Source: UMGS1994 sp944386155 (lineage in GTDB: Bacteria > Bacillota > Clostridia > TANB77 > CAG-508). Taken from it: 64,000 nt of DNA. Positions 53,108-62,924 of this stretch are shown piece after piece (the stretch's first letter is position 1; the number at the start of each line of letters is the position of its first letter). The notes below the pieces were generated by a model, which had not been told where the DNA came from, did no database searches, and worked only from the letters and a program-made list of their open reading frames with translations. The translations under genes and the position numbers were made by a program. The DNA lies in contig OZ006973.1 in NCBI GenBank assembly GCA_963931085.1, positions 1,178,001-1,242,000 of the forward strand. Reading direction: 5' to 3'.

Positions 53108-55474
53108 TCTTAATTCTGCTTTTAATTCTTTTTCAAGTCTTTCTATAATTTTTTCTACAGCTTTATTTATTTCATCATCAGTCAATGTTCTATTCTGTGA
53201 TGCAAATGTAAGTGAATATGCTAAAGACTTCTTGCCCTCAGGGATTCCTTTTCCAGTATAAATGTCAAACACTTCACTTGATGAAAGAAGTGATCCTCCT
53301 GCTTTTTTAATATTTACTTCAATATCTTTTGAAGTAACTTTATCATCAACTACTATTGCGATATCTTTTTTAACTTCTGGATATTTTGAAATTTCTTTAT
53401 ATTTCATTTTACTTACTTTTTTAGAAAGAAGTTTATCTAAATCAATCTCTAATATATAAACATCTTCACTTTCTACAGAAGGATGAATCTTTCCAATTAA
53501 TCCTACTATATCATTATTTACAGAAATTAAAGCAGATTGACCTGGATGCATATCTTCTGGCAAGTTTTCTTTATCTTTTACAAAGCTATATCTTGAGTTA
53601 TATCCTAGATAATCTAGAATTTCTTCTGCAACACCTTTTATTACATAAAAATCTACTTTTTGTTTATTTATTCCTAAGTAATAATCTCCTGACATTAATG
53701 CAGCAAGTTTATTTGTTTCTGAATACTCATCAGCTTTCTTTTGAAAAGCTTTTCCCATTTCAAAGATACAAACATCTTTATTATCTCTTGCCTTATTATA
53801 TTGATATATTTTATATAAAGCCACTGATAAACTATGTCTTAAAGTGTTTTTATCTTCTGATAAAGGATCTAATAATTTTACTTTTTCATAATCATCTTTT
53901 GTAAACATCTTACTTTCATTTTCAGGAACTAGTATATAAGATAAAGTTTCACTTAATCCTAAATCTATCATTTTATTTCTAATCTGTCTTGATACTTTAT
54001 CATAACTTCCCATCTTAGGAGCAATGTCTGGTAACTTTCCTTTAATATTATTTACGCCATATATACGTCCAACTTCTTCTATTAAATCTTCTTTTATAGA
54101 AATATCAATTCTTCTTTTAGGGACAGAAACTGTAATTACATCATTATTTACTTTTGTCTTAAATCCTAATCTTCTAAATACATCTAATATATCTTCTTCT
54201 TTAATATTCATTCCTAAAATTGAATTAATATTTTTAGTAGTAATGTCAATTACTTTATCAGATCTATCTGTTGTATCATATTTTGCCATACCACCCACTA
54301 CTTCAGCATCAGCATATTTTTCTAGTAAATTACAAGATCTTTCTATTGCCATATATGTTCTATTTGAATCTAATCCTTTTTCAAATCTATTACTTGCTTC
54401 ACTTCTTAAAATAGAATTAGATGTTCTTCTTACTTTTACTCCATCAAATATAGCAGCTTCGATAATTATATTTTTAGTCTTATCTGTAATCTCAGTATCC
54501 AAACCTCCCATTACTCCGGCAAGTCCTATTGATCTTTCTCCATCTGAGATTACTATATCTTCAGTCTTTAATGTTCTTTCTATTCCATCTAATGTTGTTA
54601 ATTTCTCTCCTTCTTCTGCCATTCTAACTTCTAAGACACCTTTTAAAGTATCTGCATCATAGAAATGAAGTGGCTGTCCTGTTTCAAGCATTACATAATT
54701 ACTAATATCCACAACATTATTAATAGGTCTTATTCCAGATGCTATTAATCTATTTTTAATAAAATCTGGGCTTTCTTTAATTTGTACATTTTTAACTTTT
54801 TTAGCTAGGAATATAGAACAATTTTCTGTATTTATTTTTAATTTAAATGAATCGTTTAAATCTTCTTTATTTTCTTTATGTGATAAATCAATATCTTTTA
54901 CTTTTTTATCATATATAGCACCAACTTCATATGCCATACCTAAAATACTTAGTAAATCCCCTCTATTTGCTGTTAGATCAAAGTCAATTACTTCATCATC
55001 TAATTTCATATATTTTATAGGATCTTCTCCAACTTTAGCATCTAATGGTAATTCATGAATTCCTGCTTTATCAGCTTCCGTTAAGAACTTATTTTCAAGT
55101 CCAAGTTCAGCAATAGAACATAACATTCCATTTGATTCTTCTCCTCTTATTACGCTTTTCTTAATAACTCCACCTGGAAGAATTGCTCCTGGAAGTGCTA
55201 CTATAACTTTTAAACCTTTTCTTGCATTTGGAGCTCCACATACTATATCTAATACTTTGTCTCCAATATCTACTTTGCAACAATGAAGATGATCTGAATC
55301 TGGATGCATTGTGCATTCTTTTATCTCTCCAATTACTAGGTTTGTAGCATTTATTAATTTTCCAGCATCGTCATATTCATTTCCTGCACTTGTCATATCT
55401 TCTGCTAATTTTTTTACATCTAAATCTTTATCTAAATCTAAATAATCTCTTAAAAAATTAATACTTAATTTCAT
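53105..55474 (-). CDS. pheT: Phenylalanyl-tRNA synthetase beta subunit
   Basis: About 789 residues from ATG 55474, seven bases after AGAAAGGA; ATG 55483 overlaps that site. EMAP/tRNA-binding OB domain at residues 40-150, B3/B4 editing domain, B5 domain, catalytic-like core and C-terminal anticodon-binding FDX domain (KYPEVKKDIAIVVDD to KAELR). Overlaps the pheS end by 17 bases. Confidence 0.96.
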   Translation of the reverse strand: MKLSINFLRDYLDLDKDLDVKKLAEDMTSAGNEYDDAGKLINATNLVIGEIKECTMHPDSDHLHCCKVDIGDKVLDIVCGAPNARKGLKVIVALPGAILPGGVIKKSVIRGEESNGMLCSIAELGLENKFLTEADKAGIHELPLDAKVGEDPIKYMKLDDEVIDFDLTANRGDLLSILGMAYEVGAIYDKKVKDIDLSHKENKEDLNDSFKLKINTENCSIFLAKKVKNVQIKESPDFIKNRLIASGIRPINNVVDISNYVMLETGQPLHFYDADTLKGVLEVRMAEEGEKLTTLDGIERTLKTEDIVISDGERSIGLAGVMGGLDTEITDKTKNIIIEAAIFDGVKVRRTSNSILRSEASNRFEKGLDSNRTYMAIERSCNLLEKYADAEVVGGMAKYDTTDRSDKVIDITTKNINSILGMNIKEEDILDVFRRLGFKTKVNNDVITVSVPKRRIDISIKEDLIEEVGRIYGVNNIKGKLPDIAPKMGSYDKVSRQIRNKMIDLGLSETLSYILVPENESKMFTKDDYEKVKLLDPLSEDKNTLRHSLSVALYKIYQYNKARDNKDVCIFEMGKAFQKKADEYSETNKLAALMSGDYYLGINKQKVDFYVIKGVAEEILDYLGYNSRYSFVKDKENLPEDMHPGQSALISVNNDIVGLIGKIHPSVESEDVYILEIDLDKLLSKKVSKMKYKEISKYPEVKKDIAIVVDDKVTSKDIEVNIKKAGGSLLSSSEVFDIYTGKGIPEGKKSLAYSLTFASQNRTLTDDEINKAVEKIIERLEKELKAELR

Positions 55475-56513
55475 ATTCTTCATCCTTTCTATCGAATTGT
55501 TTTAAAAATCTTACATCATTTTGATATAAAAGTCTTATATCAGTAATTCCGTATTTAAACATCGCAAGTCTATCTAATCCTACACCAAATGCAAATCCAG
55601 AGTATTTGTCTGGATCATATCCATTCATTTTTAAAACATTTGGATGAACTATACCAGAACCTAGAAGCTCAATCCATCCTGTTTGTTTACACAAATTACA
55701 TCCTTTTCCACCACATTTAAAACATGAAACATCAACCTCATATGATGGTTCTGTAAATGGAAAATAACTAGGTCTAAATCTAAGTTCTGTATTTTGTCCA
55801 AGCATCTTTTTCATAAATACTTCTAAAGTACCTTTTAAATCTGCTAAAGATATATTTTTATCTACGACTAATCCTTCAACTTGATTAAATTGATGTGAAT
55901 GTGTAGCATCATCTTCTCTTCTAAAAGTCTTTCCTGGAACTATTACTCTTATAGGTGTTTTTTCAGTATTTGCCATCATAGTTCTTGCTTGAACTGCAGA
56001 AGTTTGAGTTCTAAGTAAATATTCAGTAGTAATATAAAAACTATCTTGCATATCACGAGCTGGATGTCCTTTTGGAAGATTTAATCTTTCAAAACAATAT
56101 TCATCTGTTTCAAGCTCTGGTCCTGAAACTACATCATATCCCATAGAAACAAATAAATCTTCAACCTCTTCAATTATTCTGTTTAATGGATGCTTACTTC
56201 CTCTTCTTGTTTTTTTACTTGGAAGTGTAATATCAATATTTTCTTCCTCTAATTTCTTATTTAGTTCTATTTTCTTTAGTTCTTCTTCTCTTTTCGTAAT
56301 TTCAGAATTTAATTCTTCTTTAGCTTCATTTACTAAAGCTCCCATAATAGGTCTTTCTTCTTTTGATAAATTTCCCATTCCTCTTAAAAGTTCTGTAAGT
56401 TTTCCCTTTTTTCCTAGATACATTATTCTCAAATCATTTAGCTGTTGTAAACTTTCAGAATTTTTAATTTCTTTAATCGCATTTTCTTTAATTGAAATAA
56501 TTTCGTCTTTCAT
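55458..56513 (-). CDS. pheS: Phenylalanyl-tRNA synthetase alpha subunit
   Basis: 351 residues: N-terminal coiled coil (to about 95), then the class II core with HPLNRIIEEVEDLFVSMGYD, DATHSHQFNQVEGLVVD and the Phe-binding FGVGLDRLAMFKYGI. A Cys-rich knuckle CFKCGGKGCNLCKQTGW is present. Controlled by the Phe T-box upstream. Confidence 0.96.
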   Translation of the reverse strand: MKDEIISIKENAIKEIKNSESLQQLNDLRIMYLGKKGKLTELLRGMGNLSKEERPIMGALVNEAKEELNSEITKREEELKKIELNKKLEEENIDITLPSKKTRRGSKHPLNRIIEEVEDLFVSMGYDVVSGPELETDEYCFERLNLPKGHPARDMQDSFYITTEYLLRTQTSAVQARTMMANTEKTPIRVIVPGKTFRREDDATHSHQFNQVEGLVVDKNISLADLKGTLEVFMKKMLGQNTELRFRPSYFPFTEPSYEVDVSCFKCGGKGCNLCKQTGWIELLGSGIVHPNVLKMNGYDPDKYSGFAFGVGLDRLAMFKYGITDIRLLYQNDVRFLKQFDRKDEEYEIKY

Positions 56514-56547
56514 TGCTTCCTCCTTATATATTAATTATTTATATCAT

Positions 56548-56830
56548 ACAAAAAAGCCTTTCATCCTTATAGGACGAAAGGCTTATATATTTCGTGGTAC
56601 CACCTAATTTTATTAAATAATTGAATACATATATTTACATTAATATATAAATATATAAATATATAAAATAATTATCTAACCTCTTAAGTTATAACGTTAC
56701 TAACGTCTACATCTACTTTTATTTCAATATAGAATCTCCAAAGTGAAATTTCAATAAGTAATATATAAATAAGCTCCCAGCAAATTACTTATTCTCTCTT
56801 AATATATTTTCTACTTATCTACTTTGCTTT
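56548..56830 (-). promoter_or_regulatory. T-box leader, phenylalanine specifier (TTC)
   Basis: Minus strand: AGAGAGAATAAG stem I start near 56798, specifier TTC at 56747-56745 followed by ACT, conserved GGTGGTACCACG near 56604-56593, and terminator aagcctttc/gaaaggctt (56554-56562 with 56576-56584) with a T run. Controls pheST. The 5' end is not fixed; the rest of the gap to 56917 is AT-rich and may hold the promoter. Confidence 0.92.
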
Positions 56831-56917
56831 TTCTTAGATTTTATTTCTTATTCGTTTTATTATAAATTATATCTCCTTTAAAAAGATATTCTGCTTACAA
56901 TTAAGTATTTTAGCACA

Positions 56918-57733
56918 TTATTCGTCATTTGACAATATATTTTTGCTTTTTTCTTCTATTATCATTTCTACTGATTCTATTAAATTATTTTCATTATATT
57001 TTTTACTTCTTTTTAATTCTTTTAATTTTTCTTCATTAAATTTATTTATTCTTTCTCTTATATTAGAAAAAACATTATTTTCAATCATTTTTCTAGGATT
57101 TATTCTTCCAAAAAAGAATTTTTTTGCACCTTTGAAAATCTGAGGTCCTTTAATTTTTGTTTGTATTTCTTTTTCTTCTGTTTCCATGGCTTCATTAAGC
57201 TCTTTTTGTTTTTCTTTTATTTTAGCATTAATAGTCGTTTTTAACCTTCTAGCTTTTGCTTCACTTTTTGATATTTCATCTTCTTTTTCATATATTATTT
57301 CTGCAATTTCATCATCACTATTATCAAGTTTTGCTCTTGCTTTAATTTCTTTTCCTTTTAATTTATAAATCTCATTATATTTTTCTAATTGAACTAAGTC
57401 CTCTTCTAATAATTTTACATACCCCATTGTAATAATATTATCAAAATTAGTACCAATATCATTAAGAGCATCTTTATACTTATTTAGTAAATCATTTTTA
57501 TTTTCTTCTATATCTTCAAATTTCTTTTTATTTTCTAAAACTTTAGAATTTATATCATTAATGCCATATATAATTACATTTTCAACATTAGAAGTCTTAT
57601 TGCTTACTATATTTTCTGTATTTTTATATTGATAAGCTGAAGAAACAATTGCATTTAATTTAGATAATAAAAGTGCTTCTTTCATTAAATTGTTAAAATC
57701 GTTATCTTTATTTTTTTTCACTTTACTAACCAT
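56918..57733 (-). CDS. Coiled-coil hypothetical protein
   Basis: 271 residues, almost wholly helical and charged. Heptad-like stretches cover about 70-190 (KKKFEDIEENKNDLLNKYK onward). A central GAKKFFFGRINPRKMIENN segment interrupts it. No family recognised. Preceded by a 46-residue gene and probably co-transcribed with it. Confidence 0.65.
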   Translation of the reverse strand: MVSKVKKNKDNDFNNLMKEALLLSKLNAIVSSAYQYKNTENIVSNKTSNVENVIIYGINDINSKVLENKKKFEDIEENKNDLLNKYKDALNDIGTNFDNIITMGYVKLLEEDLVQLEKYNEIYKLKGKEIKARAKLDNSDDEIAEIIYEKEDEISKSEAKARRLKTTINAKIKEKQKELNEAMETEEKEIQTKIKGPQIFKGAKKFFFGRINPRKMIENNVFSNIRERINKFNEEKLKELKRSKKYNENNLIESVEMIIEEKSKNILSNDE

Positions 57734-57743
57734 TTATTCACCT

Positions 57744-57884
57744 CTAATTAACTGCTTTTTTTATTTCTCTTTTTATTTTTGCTTTATCATTTTCTATAAT
57801 TTTTAAGAGATTTTCTAATTCTTCTTCTGTCATGTAGTCTAAATTATATATTTCATTATTGTATGACACTGTTCCTAAACTCAT
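57744..57884 (-). CDS. 46-residue hypothetical protein
   Basis: ATG 57884 follows AAAAGAGG. The sequence starts MSLGTVSYNNEIYNLDYMTE, then a helical Lys/Glu-rich end. It stops 11 bases before the coiled-coil gene, so the two form a unit. Unknown function. Confidence 0.62.
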   Translation of the reverse strand: MSLGTVSYNNEIYNLDYMTEEELENLLKIIENDKAKIKREIKKAVN

Positions 57885-57926
57885 AATAAAAAACCTCTTT
57901 TCTTAATTTTCTTATACTTATAGATA

Positions 57927-57949
57927 AAGCGGACTTATCTCGTCCGCTT
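57927..57949 (-). terminator. Hairpin after the propeller-like protein gene
   Basis: aagcggac pairs with gtccgctt; the following minus-strand bases are only moderately T-rich (TTATC). Confidence 0.6.
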
Positions 57950-57966
57950 CATATTTTATTTATAAT

Positions 57967-59226
57967 TTACTTTGATTCTTCATTTTTTTCTACATCAAAT
58001 TCTTTAACTTCTGCAGATGAGATTTTTCCAGATAAATCTTCTTTTTCTGTTCCATCTGTTTTTACTCTATATAATGTATTGTAATAGTAGTTATCTTGAA
58101 TTCTATCTTCAAAATAAATGTAATCTCCAACTACATTTATGTTACTATATGCTACTTCTGTCTCAACAATTTTATTTGTTTCGTTCTTTTTAGTATTTAA
58201 TCTATAAATAGCATATTTGTTAGCTACTCCTGCTTCTCCTTCTTCAGAAGTTCCTTCATAATCTGAGAAATAATAAATATCATTTTTAACAACATTAAAT
58301 GTTTTTACATTTTTATCTACTATTACTGTTTCTTCTTCTCCAGATAGATTTGTTCTTACTAATTTATCTGCTTTATCTATATAATAAATATAGTCTTTAT
58401 CAACTTGAAAATCATTAGCATTTACATTCTCTAAATCTTGTTTGTTTTCAAAATCTTTTAAATCAATTTTAACCATTTCATCATCAGTATTTTTTATATA
58501 AATATATCCTTCATATATTTGGAAATCACTAACTTCTATATCATCTCTTATAATTTCAGTATTTTTTCCATTAGTTTTTGTTCTAGATAAATTTAGGTTA
58601 TCATTTATATAATACACATAATTATCAACAACTGACATTAATTCATAATTTTCAAATAAGTGTTCTGTATTTTCTTGATACTCTGCATTGTTTCTATAAC
58701 AAGATATATCATTTACTAAAACTTCTCTTTTATTTCCATTAGTTTTAACAATATCTCTTGTTCCATTTTGTGCATCTACTTTCATATAGTATATCCAATT
58801 TCCGCTTTTATTTACTGAATAAGCAACTATATCATCTGTAAATGTTTCATAAGTTTTTACTTTTCCGCTTGAAGATATACTATATACTCCTGATCTATGA
58901 TTATTTTCTGTTTCTTCTTCATTATTATTAATATAAGATATTACTACTTTGCTTCCATCTTTTAGAGCAAATCCTTTGTTATTTGTATTTCCTGAAGTAT
59001 TACCATATCTAGTTCCTATTATAGCAATTACTATTACTACAATTAAAACTATTAAAATAACAGCTGATACAATTCCTAAGATAATTTTATTCTTTTTCTC
59101 CATATTTTTAATACTTTCTTTAAATCTTGTAAAATTATCTGGAATATTTTTAAAAAACTCTTTTACTTTTCCAAAAGCTGTTTTAAAAACATTTTTCTTT
59201 TCATTATTTTCTTTTTTCTCACTCAT
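57967..59226 (-). CDS. Membrane-anchored DUF5050-like beta-propeller protein
   Basis: 419 residues: charged cytoplasmic head (1-47), one membrane helix (about 49-70), and an outer domain built of repeats with YYI/YIYF cores (for example VDNYVYYINDNLNLSRTKTNG, DKDYIYYIDKADKLVRTNLSG), as in DUF5050 or TolB-type propellers. A surface sensor or binding role is inference. Confidence 0.72.
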   Translation of the reverse strand: MSEKKENNEKKNVFKTAFGKVKEFFKNIPDNFTRFKESIKNMEKKNKIILGIVSAVILIVLIVVIVIAIIGTRYGNTSGNTNNKGFALKDGSKVVISYINNNEEETENNHRSGVYSISSSGKVKTYETFTDDIVAYSVNKSGNWIYYMKVDAQNGTRDIVKTNGNKREVLVNDISCYRNNAEYQENTEHLFENYELMSVVDNYVYYINDNLNLSRTKTNGKNTEIIRDDIEVSDFQIYEGYIYIKNTDDEMVKIDLKDFENKQDLENVNANDFQVDKDYIYYIDKADKLVRTNLSGEEETVIVDKNVKTFNVVKNDIYYFSDYEGTSEEGEAGVANKYAIYRLNTKKNETNKIVETEVAYSNINVVGDYIYFEDRIQDNYYYNTLYRVKTDGTEKEDLSGKISSAEVKEFDVEKNEESK

Positions 59227-59317
59227 AGAAACACCTCATTTTTTCTTTTGCATTTTATATTAATATTATATATATAATCACTTTTTATTGTCAATTAAAT
59301 AATCTTTATTTTATAAA

Positions 59318-60346
59318 TTATTTTAAATATAATACAAGTCTAAATCCAATATATGTGTATGCACCGTCATATTCAGCAACTCTGCAAGAAATTGGGTAAT
59401 TTATACCATCATTGTGGAATCCTCCACCTCTACCTGAATGGTTCTTTTCGTATATATCTCCCCATTCTTCTGTAGATATTTCCCAAACATTACCTGCCAA
59501 ATCATATATATTATTTGTTACCCATTTTGAATTACGTCCAGTAACTGCTTTTGATTTTGTACCTTCTATATTATTTGCATAATTTCCATATGATGTAGAA
59601 TTATAAATATCATACCCTGAATTTTCAAGCCATTTGCATAATGTATCCCAAACAAAACTACTTGTAATATCTGATTTAACTGATGAACTGTCTGCATAAG
59701 TATTTTGTGCGATTTCTCTCATTCTATCATAAACTATTTCAGTTAAAGGTACTGCACCAGATACTGTACTTGCTTTATTTTCATCTTCTGCATCTTGACT
59801 TGCTTCATATCTACCAATATAAAATCCTCTATATTTATTTACACTATCCATATATTCAGCATTTGATTCTGCAGATTCTGAAAAATTTGCTTCAGCTACT
59901 TCTACTTCATTAGTACTTCCTATATTTGTAGTATTTTCTTCATCTGATGTATTTGTGTTTGGATTTTCAAAAGTTCTTCTAGCAAACACTATATTATCAG
60001 TTGGTACCCACACAAATTCATTTCCTTTTTCATCTTTAATAACAGCTCCTGTAGATACTGTACCTTCTACATATGTAAATCCTTTTGGTAGTGGAATTTT
60101 TGAACCGTCAGAAGTTTCTACATACTCAACTTCTTGAGCATCTTCATTTTCTTGATCTACAGTATTTTCATCTTGTGCAACATTTTCAGCTACTGTATTT
60201 GTTTCTTCTGATACTTGATTATTATTATTTTGATTATCACTGTTTTTTGGGATTAAAACTATTGCAAGAACTGCAATAATTGATATAACTAAAACAATTG
60301 CTACAGAAATTATAATCATTTTCATCGTTTTATTATTTTTCATCAT
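59318..60346 (-). CDS. Membrane-anchored formylglycine-generating-enzyme-like protein
   Basis: 342 residues from ATG 60346, eight bases after AAGGAG; a longer frame to 60469 runs into the tmRNA gene. One membrane helix (about 8-32), an acidic Asn/Glu-rich linker, then a SUMF1/FGE-sulfatase fold: GNEFVWVPTDN, NKYRGFYIGRYEAS, DLAGNVWEISTEEW, SGRGGGFHNDG and YIGFRLVL. The Cys pair of true formylglycine-generating enzymes is not evident, so a binding or structural role on the surface is more likely. Confidence 0.8.
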   Translation of the reverse strand: MMKNNKTMKMIIISVAIVLVISIIAVLAIVLIPKNSDNQNNNNQVSEETNTVAENVAQDENTVDQENEDAQEVEYVETSDGSKIPLPKGFTYVEGTVSTGAVIKDEKGNEFVWVPTDNIVFARRTFENPNTNTSDEENTTNIGSTNEVEVAEANFSESAESNAEYMDSVNKYRGFYIGRYEASQDAEDENKASTVSGAVPLTEIVYDRMREIAQNTYADSSSVKSDITSSFVWDTLCKWLENSGYDIYNSTSYGNYANNIEGTKSKAVTGRNSKWVTNNIYDLAGNVWEISTEEWGDIYEKNHSGRGGGFHNDGINYPISCRVAEYDGAYTYIGFRLVLYLK

Positions 60347-60367
60347 AAGTGTTTCTCCTTTATAATA

Positions 60368-60720
60368 TGGTGGAGACGAGGAGAGTCGAACTCCTGTCCA
60401 GAATTTCATCCATATAAACTTCTCCGAGTGCAGTTTGTTATTAATTTTCCAAATATTATTCATTAACAAACAAACGAATAATATTTGTATCTTCTAAAAT
60501 CCCTCTATTATCGAAGAATATAATAGATTCGTTTCCTACTAATTCGGCGCCTTAATCTTTAGTCGTAGGTTACTAAAGTAAGACGTTGCTGCAAACTAGG
60601 CAGCAATAGCTAATTCTTTATTATCAGCGTTTATTTTTAAATTGCATCTTTTATGGTGGCCAGATGCTCCACCACTCGCTATTTATATTTCAAAAAAGCT
60701 GTCGAAACCATTACGTCCCC
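60368..60720 (-). ncRNA. ssrA: tmRNA (one-piece)
   Basis: Rescues stalled ribosomes and tags the peptide. The 5' end GGGGACGTAATGGTTTCGACA (split here as GGGGACG-TAATGG-TTTCGACA) and 3' end GTCTCCACCA mark both tRNA-like halves, with GAGTTCGAnTC-type T-arm near 60385. The tag frame ends ADNKELAIAA followed by TAG at about 60600; the resume codon is uncertain. Its own promoter lies just upstream. Confidence 0.95.
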
Positions 60721-60730
60721 ATATAAAAGT

Positions 60731-60759
60731 ATTATACATTATTTAAAAAGTTTATACAA
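60731..60759 (-). promoter_or_regulatory. tmRNA promoter
   Basis: TTGTAT (60759-60754), 17-base spacer, TATAAT (60736-60731), start about 10 bases before the mature 5' end. Confidence 0.82.
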
Positions 60760-60776
60760 TAATTTTAAATTAAAAA

Positions 60777-60816
60777 AAATCTCTAAAATATTTATTTTTA
60801 ATATTTTAAAGATTTT
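60777..60816. terminator. Terminator after the CmpB-like gene
   Basis: aaaatctctaaaatatt pairs imperfectly with aatattttaaagatttt, T-rich on the minus strand. Confidence 0.65.
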
Positions 60817-60819
60817 ATT

Positions 60820-61449
60820 TTAGAACACTTTTTTTACTTCTTCTATCACATATTCTGAAACTAAAGTTGTACAATCATAATCAATATTTTCTATTTTTTC
60901 TCTTATTCCAAATACTAGAGATGAAGTTATAACAATATCTAAAATATATATTGAAAATAACACACTTGCACATGTATTTAAAACTTCTTTTGGAATCTTT
61001 TTTATTTGCTTTAACAAAAAGGGCTCTACATAACTTATTAATATGGTTGCAAGTACACCAAATAGCACTGTCGTTACAAGCCATACTCTACCATTTATAT
61101 TAAATGGATTTACATCATCTGTATATTGCCACCATCTTCCACCAAATAAAACTTCCATAACATAGCCTACTACATATTCAAAAACTGTACAAGCTAAAAA
61201 AGATAAGAAAAATAACTTAAGTGGTTTATCTTTATATTTTCCGAATAAAACAGTAATTAAAATACAACCAAATCCATATATTGAACAATAAGGTCCAATT
61301 AAAAATCCTCTGTTTACAAAGCTCCCTGTTTTAAAATAAAAAATAATTACTTCCATTATCCAGCCCATAACAGCATATGTAGTAAATAATAAAAAATATT
61401 CAATTATAATATTCAGATTTTCTTTTATTTTATCTGTTAAAATCTTCAT
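60820..61449 (-). CDS. CmpB-like putative ABC-transporter (type IV) membrane protein
   Basis: 209 residues with five to six helices. The family block is clear: YAVMGWIMEVIIFYFKTGSF, VNRGFLIGPYCSIYGFG, and the later GGRWWQYTDDVNPFNINGRV. Members are common in Firmicutes; substrate and mechanism are unknown. Confidence 0.82.
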   Translation of the reverse strand: MKILTDKIKENLNIIIEYFLLFTTYAVMGWIMEVIIFYFKTGSFVNRGFLIGPYCSIYGFGCILITVLFGKYKDKPLKLFFLSFLACTVFEYVVGYVMEVLFGGRWWQYTDDVNPFNINGRVWLVTTVLFGVLATILISYVEPFLLKQIKKIPKEVLNTCASVLFSIYILDIVITSSLVFGIREKIENIDYDCTTLVSEYVIEEVKKVF

Positions 61450-61554
61450 ATATTATTAATCTTCCTTAAAAATTTGACAATTAATATTATACTATATTAT
61501 TTTAACATTTTCAAGTATTATGTAAAGTTGTTATATTCTGGGAAAAAATATATT

Positions 61555-62223
61555 TTACATATATAACAAATAATTAAATATAAACCAGAACTGACAGAAA
61601 CTTCCTAACATTACAAATATATGAAAGATTTCATGAAATCCCCAATATTTTGATTTTAATTTTGGCCATTTTTTAGCATATAGTACTCCTCCAATAGTAT
61701 AAAAAATTCCTCCTGCTAAAAGCCAAAGCATACCTTCAATTCCTCTTGGAATCTGTGAAAAAATAGTAATCATTGGATATAGTGCAATTACCACAGTCCA
61801 ACCCATTATAATATATATTGCTGTAGTTAATTTTCTTGGTGCATCAATCCATACTGCTGTTAAAATTGTTCCAATTATAGCCATTGCCCATACAATTCCA
61901 AAAATTGTCCATCCCCAAGGTCCTCTAAGTGGGCCAAGGCACACTGGAGTATATGTTGCTGCAATTAAAATATATATCATAATATGATCAAATTTTCTAA
62001 ATACTCTTGTTCCTTTTTCTTTTAAATTTAGCATATGATATAATGTGCTAAACAAATAAAGCAAAAGAAGAGCTACTCCGAAAATAGTAAAACTAACAAT
62101 ATCCCATGCTTTTTCATTACTATACAAAGCTGCAAAAACTATTAACAAAACTAAACCCGCTAATGATAATGCAGCCCCTATCAAATGAGTAATTCCACTT
62201 ACTGGATCTTTAATTCTAGCCAT
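61555..62223 (-). CDS. Hemolysin III family (PAQR-like) membrane protein
   Basis: 222 residues from ATG 62223, six bases after AAGGAGG. Seven helices and the three family motifs: SGITHLIGAAL, LLYLFSTLYHMLN and FHEIFHIFVMLGSFCQF, whose His, Ser, Asp residues form a putative metal site. The name reflects an old assay; the real role is probably membrane homeostasis. Confidence 0.93.
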   Translation of the reverse strand: MARIKDPVSGITHLIGAALSLAGLVLLIVFAALYSNEKAWDIVSFTIFGVALLLLYLFSTLYHMLNLKEKGTRVFRKFDHIMIYILIAATYTPVCLGPLRGPWGWTIFGIVWAMAIIGTILTAVWIDAPRKLTTAIYIIMGWTVVIALYPMITIFSQIPRGIEGMLWLLAGGIFYTIGGVLYAKKWPKLKSKYWGFHEIFHIFVMLGSFCQFWFIFNYLLYM

Positions 62224-62291
62224 ATTCATCCTCCTTATCTAGTATTCAATACTAGATTATCACGTATTAATTATTCTGTCAATATATTTAA

Positions 62292-62798
62292 TTATAATCT
62301 GTCATCAAAATATTTACTAATAGATTCTAACTCATTAAAATCAATTTGTCTTAACACATCATATGCAACTATTGCAACTGAATTAGACAAATTAAGTGAT
62401 CTTAAAGTTTCTCTCATAGGAATTCTAATTGTTTTATCTATATATTTTAAAAGTAAATCTTCTGGTAAACCTTTTGTTTCCTTACCAAATAATAAAAATA
62501 CTTCTTTAGATTTTTTAACATCTATATCTGAATATACATGTTTTCCTTTTGTTGTTACAAAAAACATATCGTTTTCTTCTGGTTTATATTTATTTAAGAA
62601 ATCATTTAAAGATTCATGAACTTCTATTTCTACTTTATCCCAATAATCAAGTCCTGCTCTTTTTACACTTTTTTCAGATATATCAAAACCCAAAGGCTTT
62701 ACTAAATGTAATTTGGCACCAATCGCAGCACAAGTTCTTGCAATATTTCCTGTATTTTGTGGTATTTCTGGTTCAACTAATACTATATCTAATTTCAT
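62292..62798 (-). CDS. trmL: tRNA (cytidine/uridine-34 2'-O)-methyltransferase TrmL
   Basis: 168-residue SPOUT methyltransferase acting on the wobble base of tRNA-Leu species. Motifs: VEPEIPQNTGNIARTCAA, VFLLFGKETKGLPEDLL and TIRIPMRETLRSLNLSNSVA, which build the trefoil knot. Stands alone. Confidence 0.93.
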   Translation of the reverse strand: MKLDIVLVEPEIPQNTGNIARTCAAIGAKLHLVKPLGFDISEKSVKRAGLDYWDKVEIEVHESLNDFLNKYKPEENDMFFVTTKGKHVYSDIDVKKSKEVFLLFGKETKGLPEDLLLKYIDKTIRIPMRETLRSLNLSNSVAIVAYDVLRQIDFNELESISKYFDDRL

Positions 62799-62869
62799 TT
62801 TTGTCCTCCTTTAAAATTTGTAACTACACATAAATATACATCCATGAATAAAAAAATTCAAGACAAAAA

Positions 62870-62908
62870 AATAATCAATACACTTATTTAATTAGTATAT
62901 TGATTATT
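62870..62908 (-). terminator. Terminator after the GNAT gene
   Basis: aataatcaata pairs with tattgattatt, followed on the minus strand by TTTTTTTGTC. Confidence 0.8.
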
Positions 62909-62924
62909 ACATCTTTTATTATAT

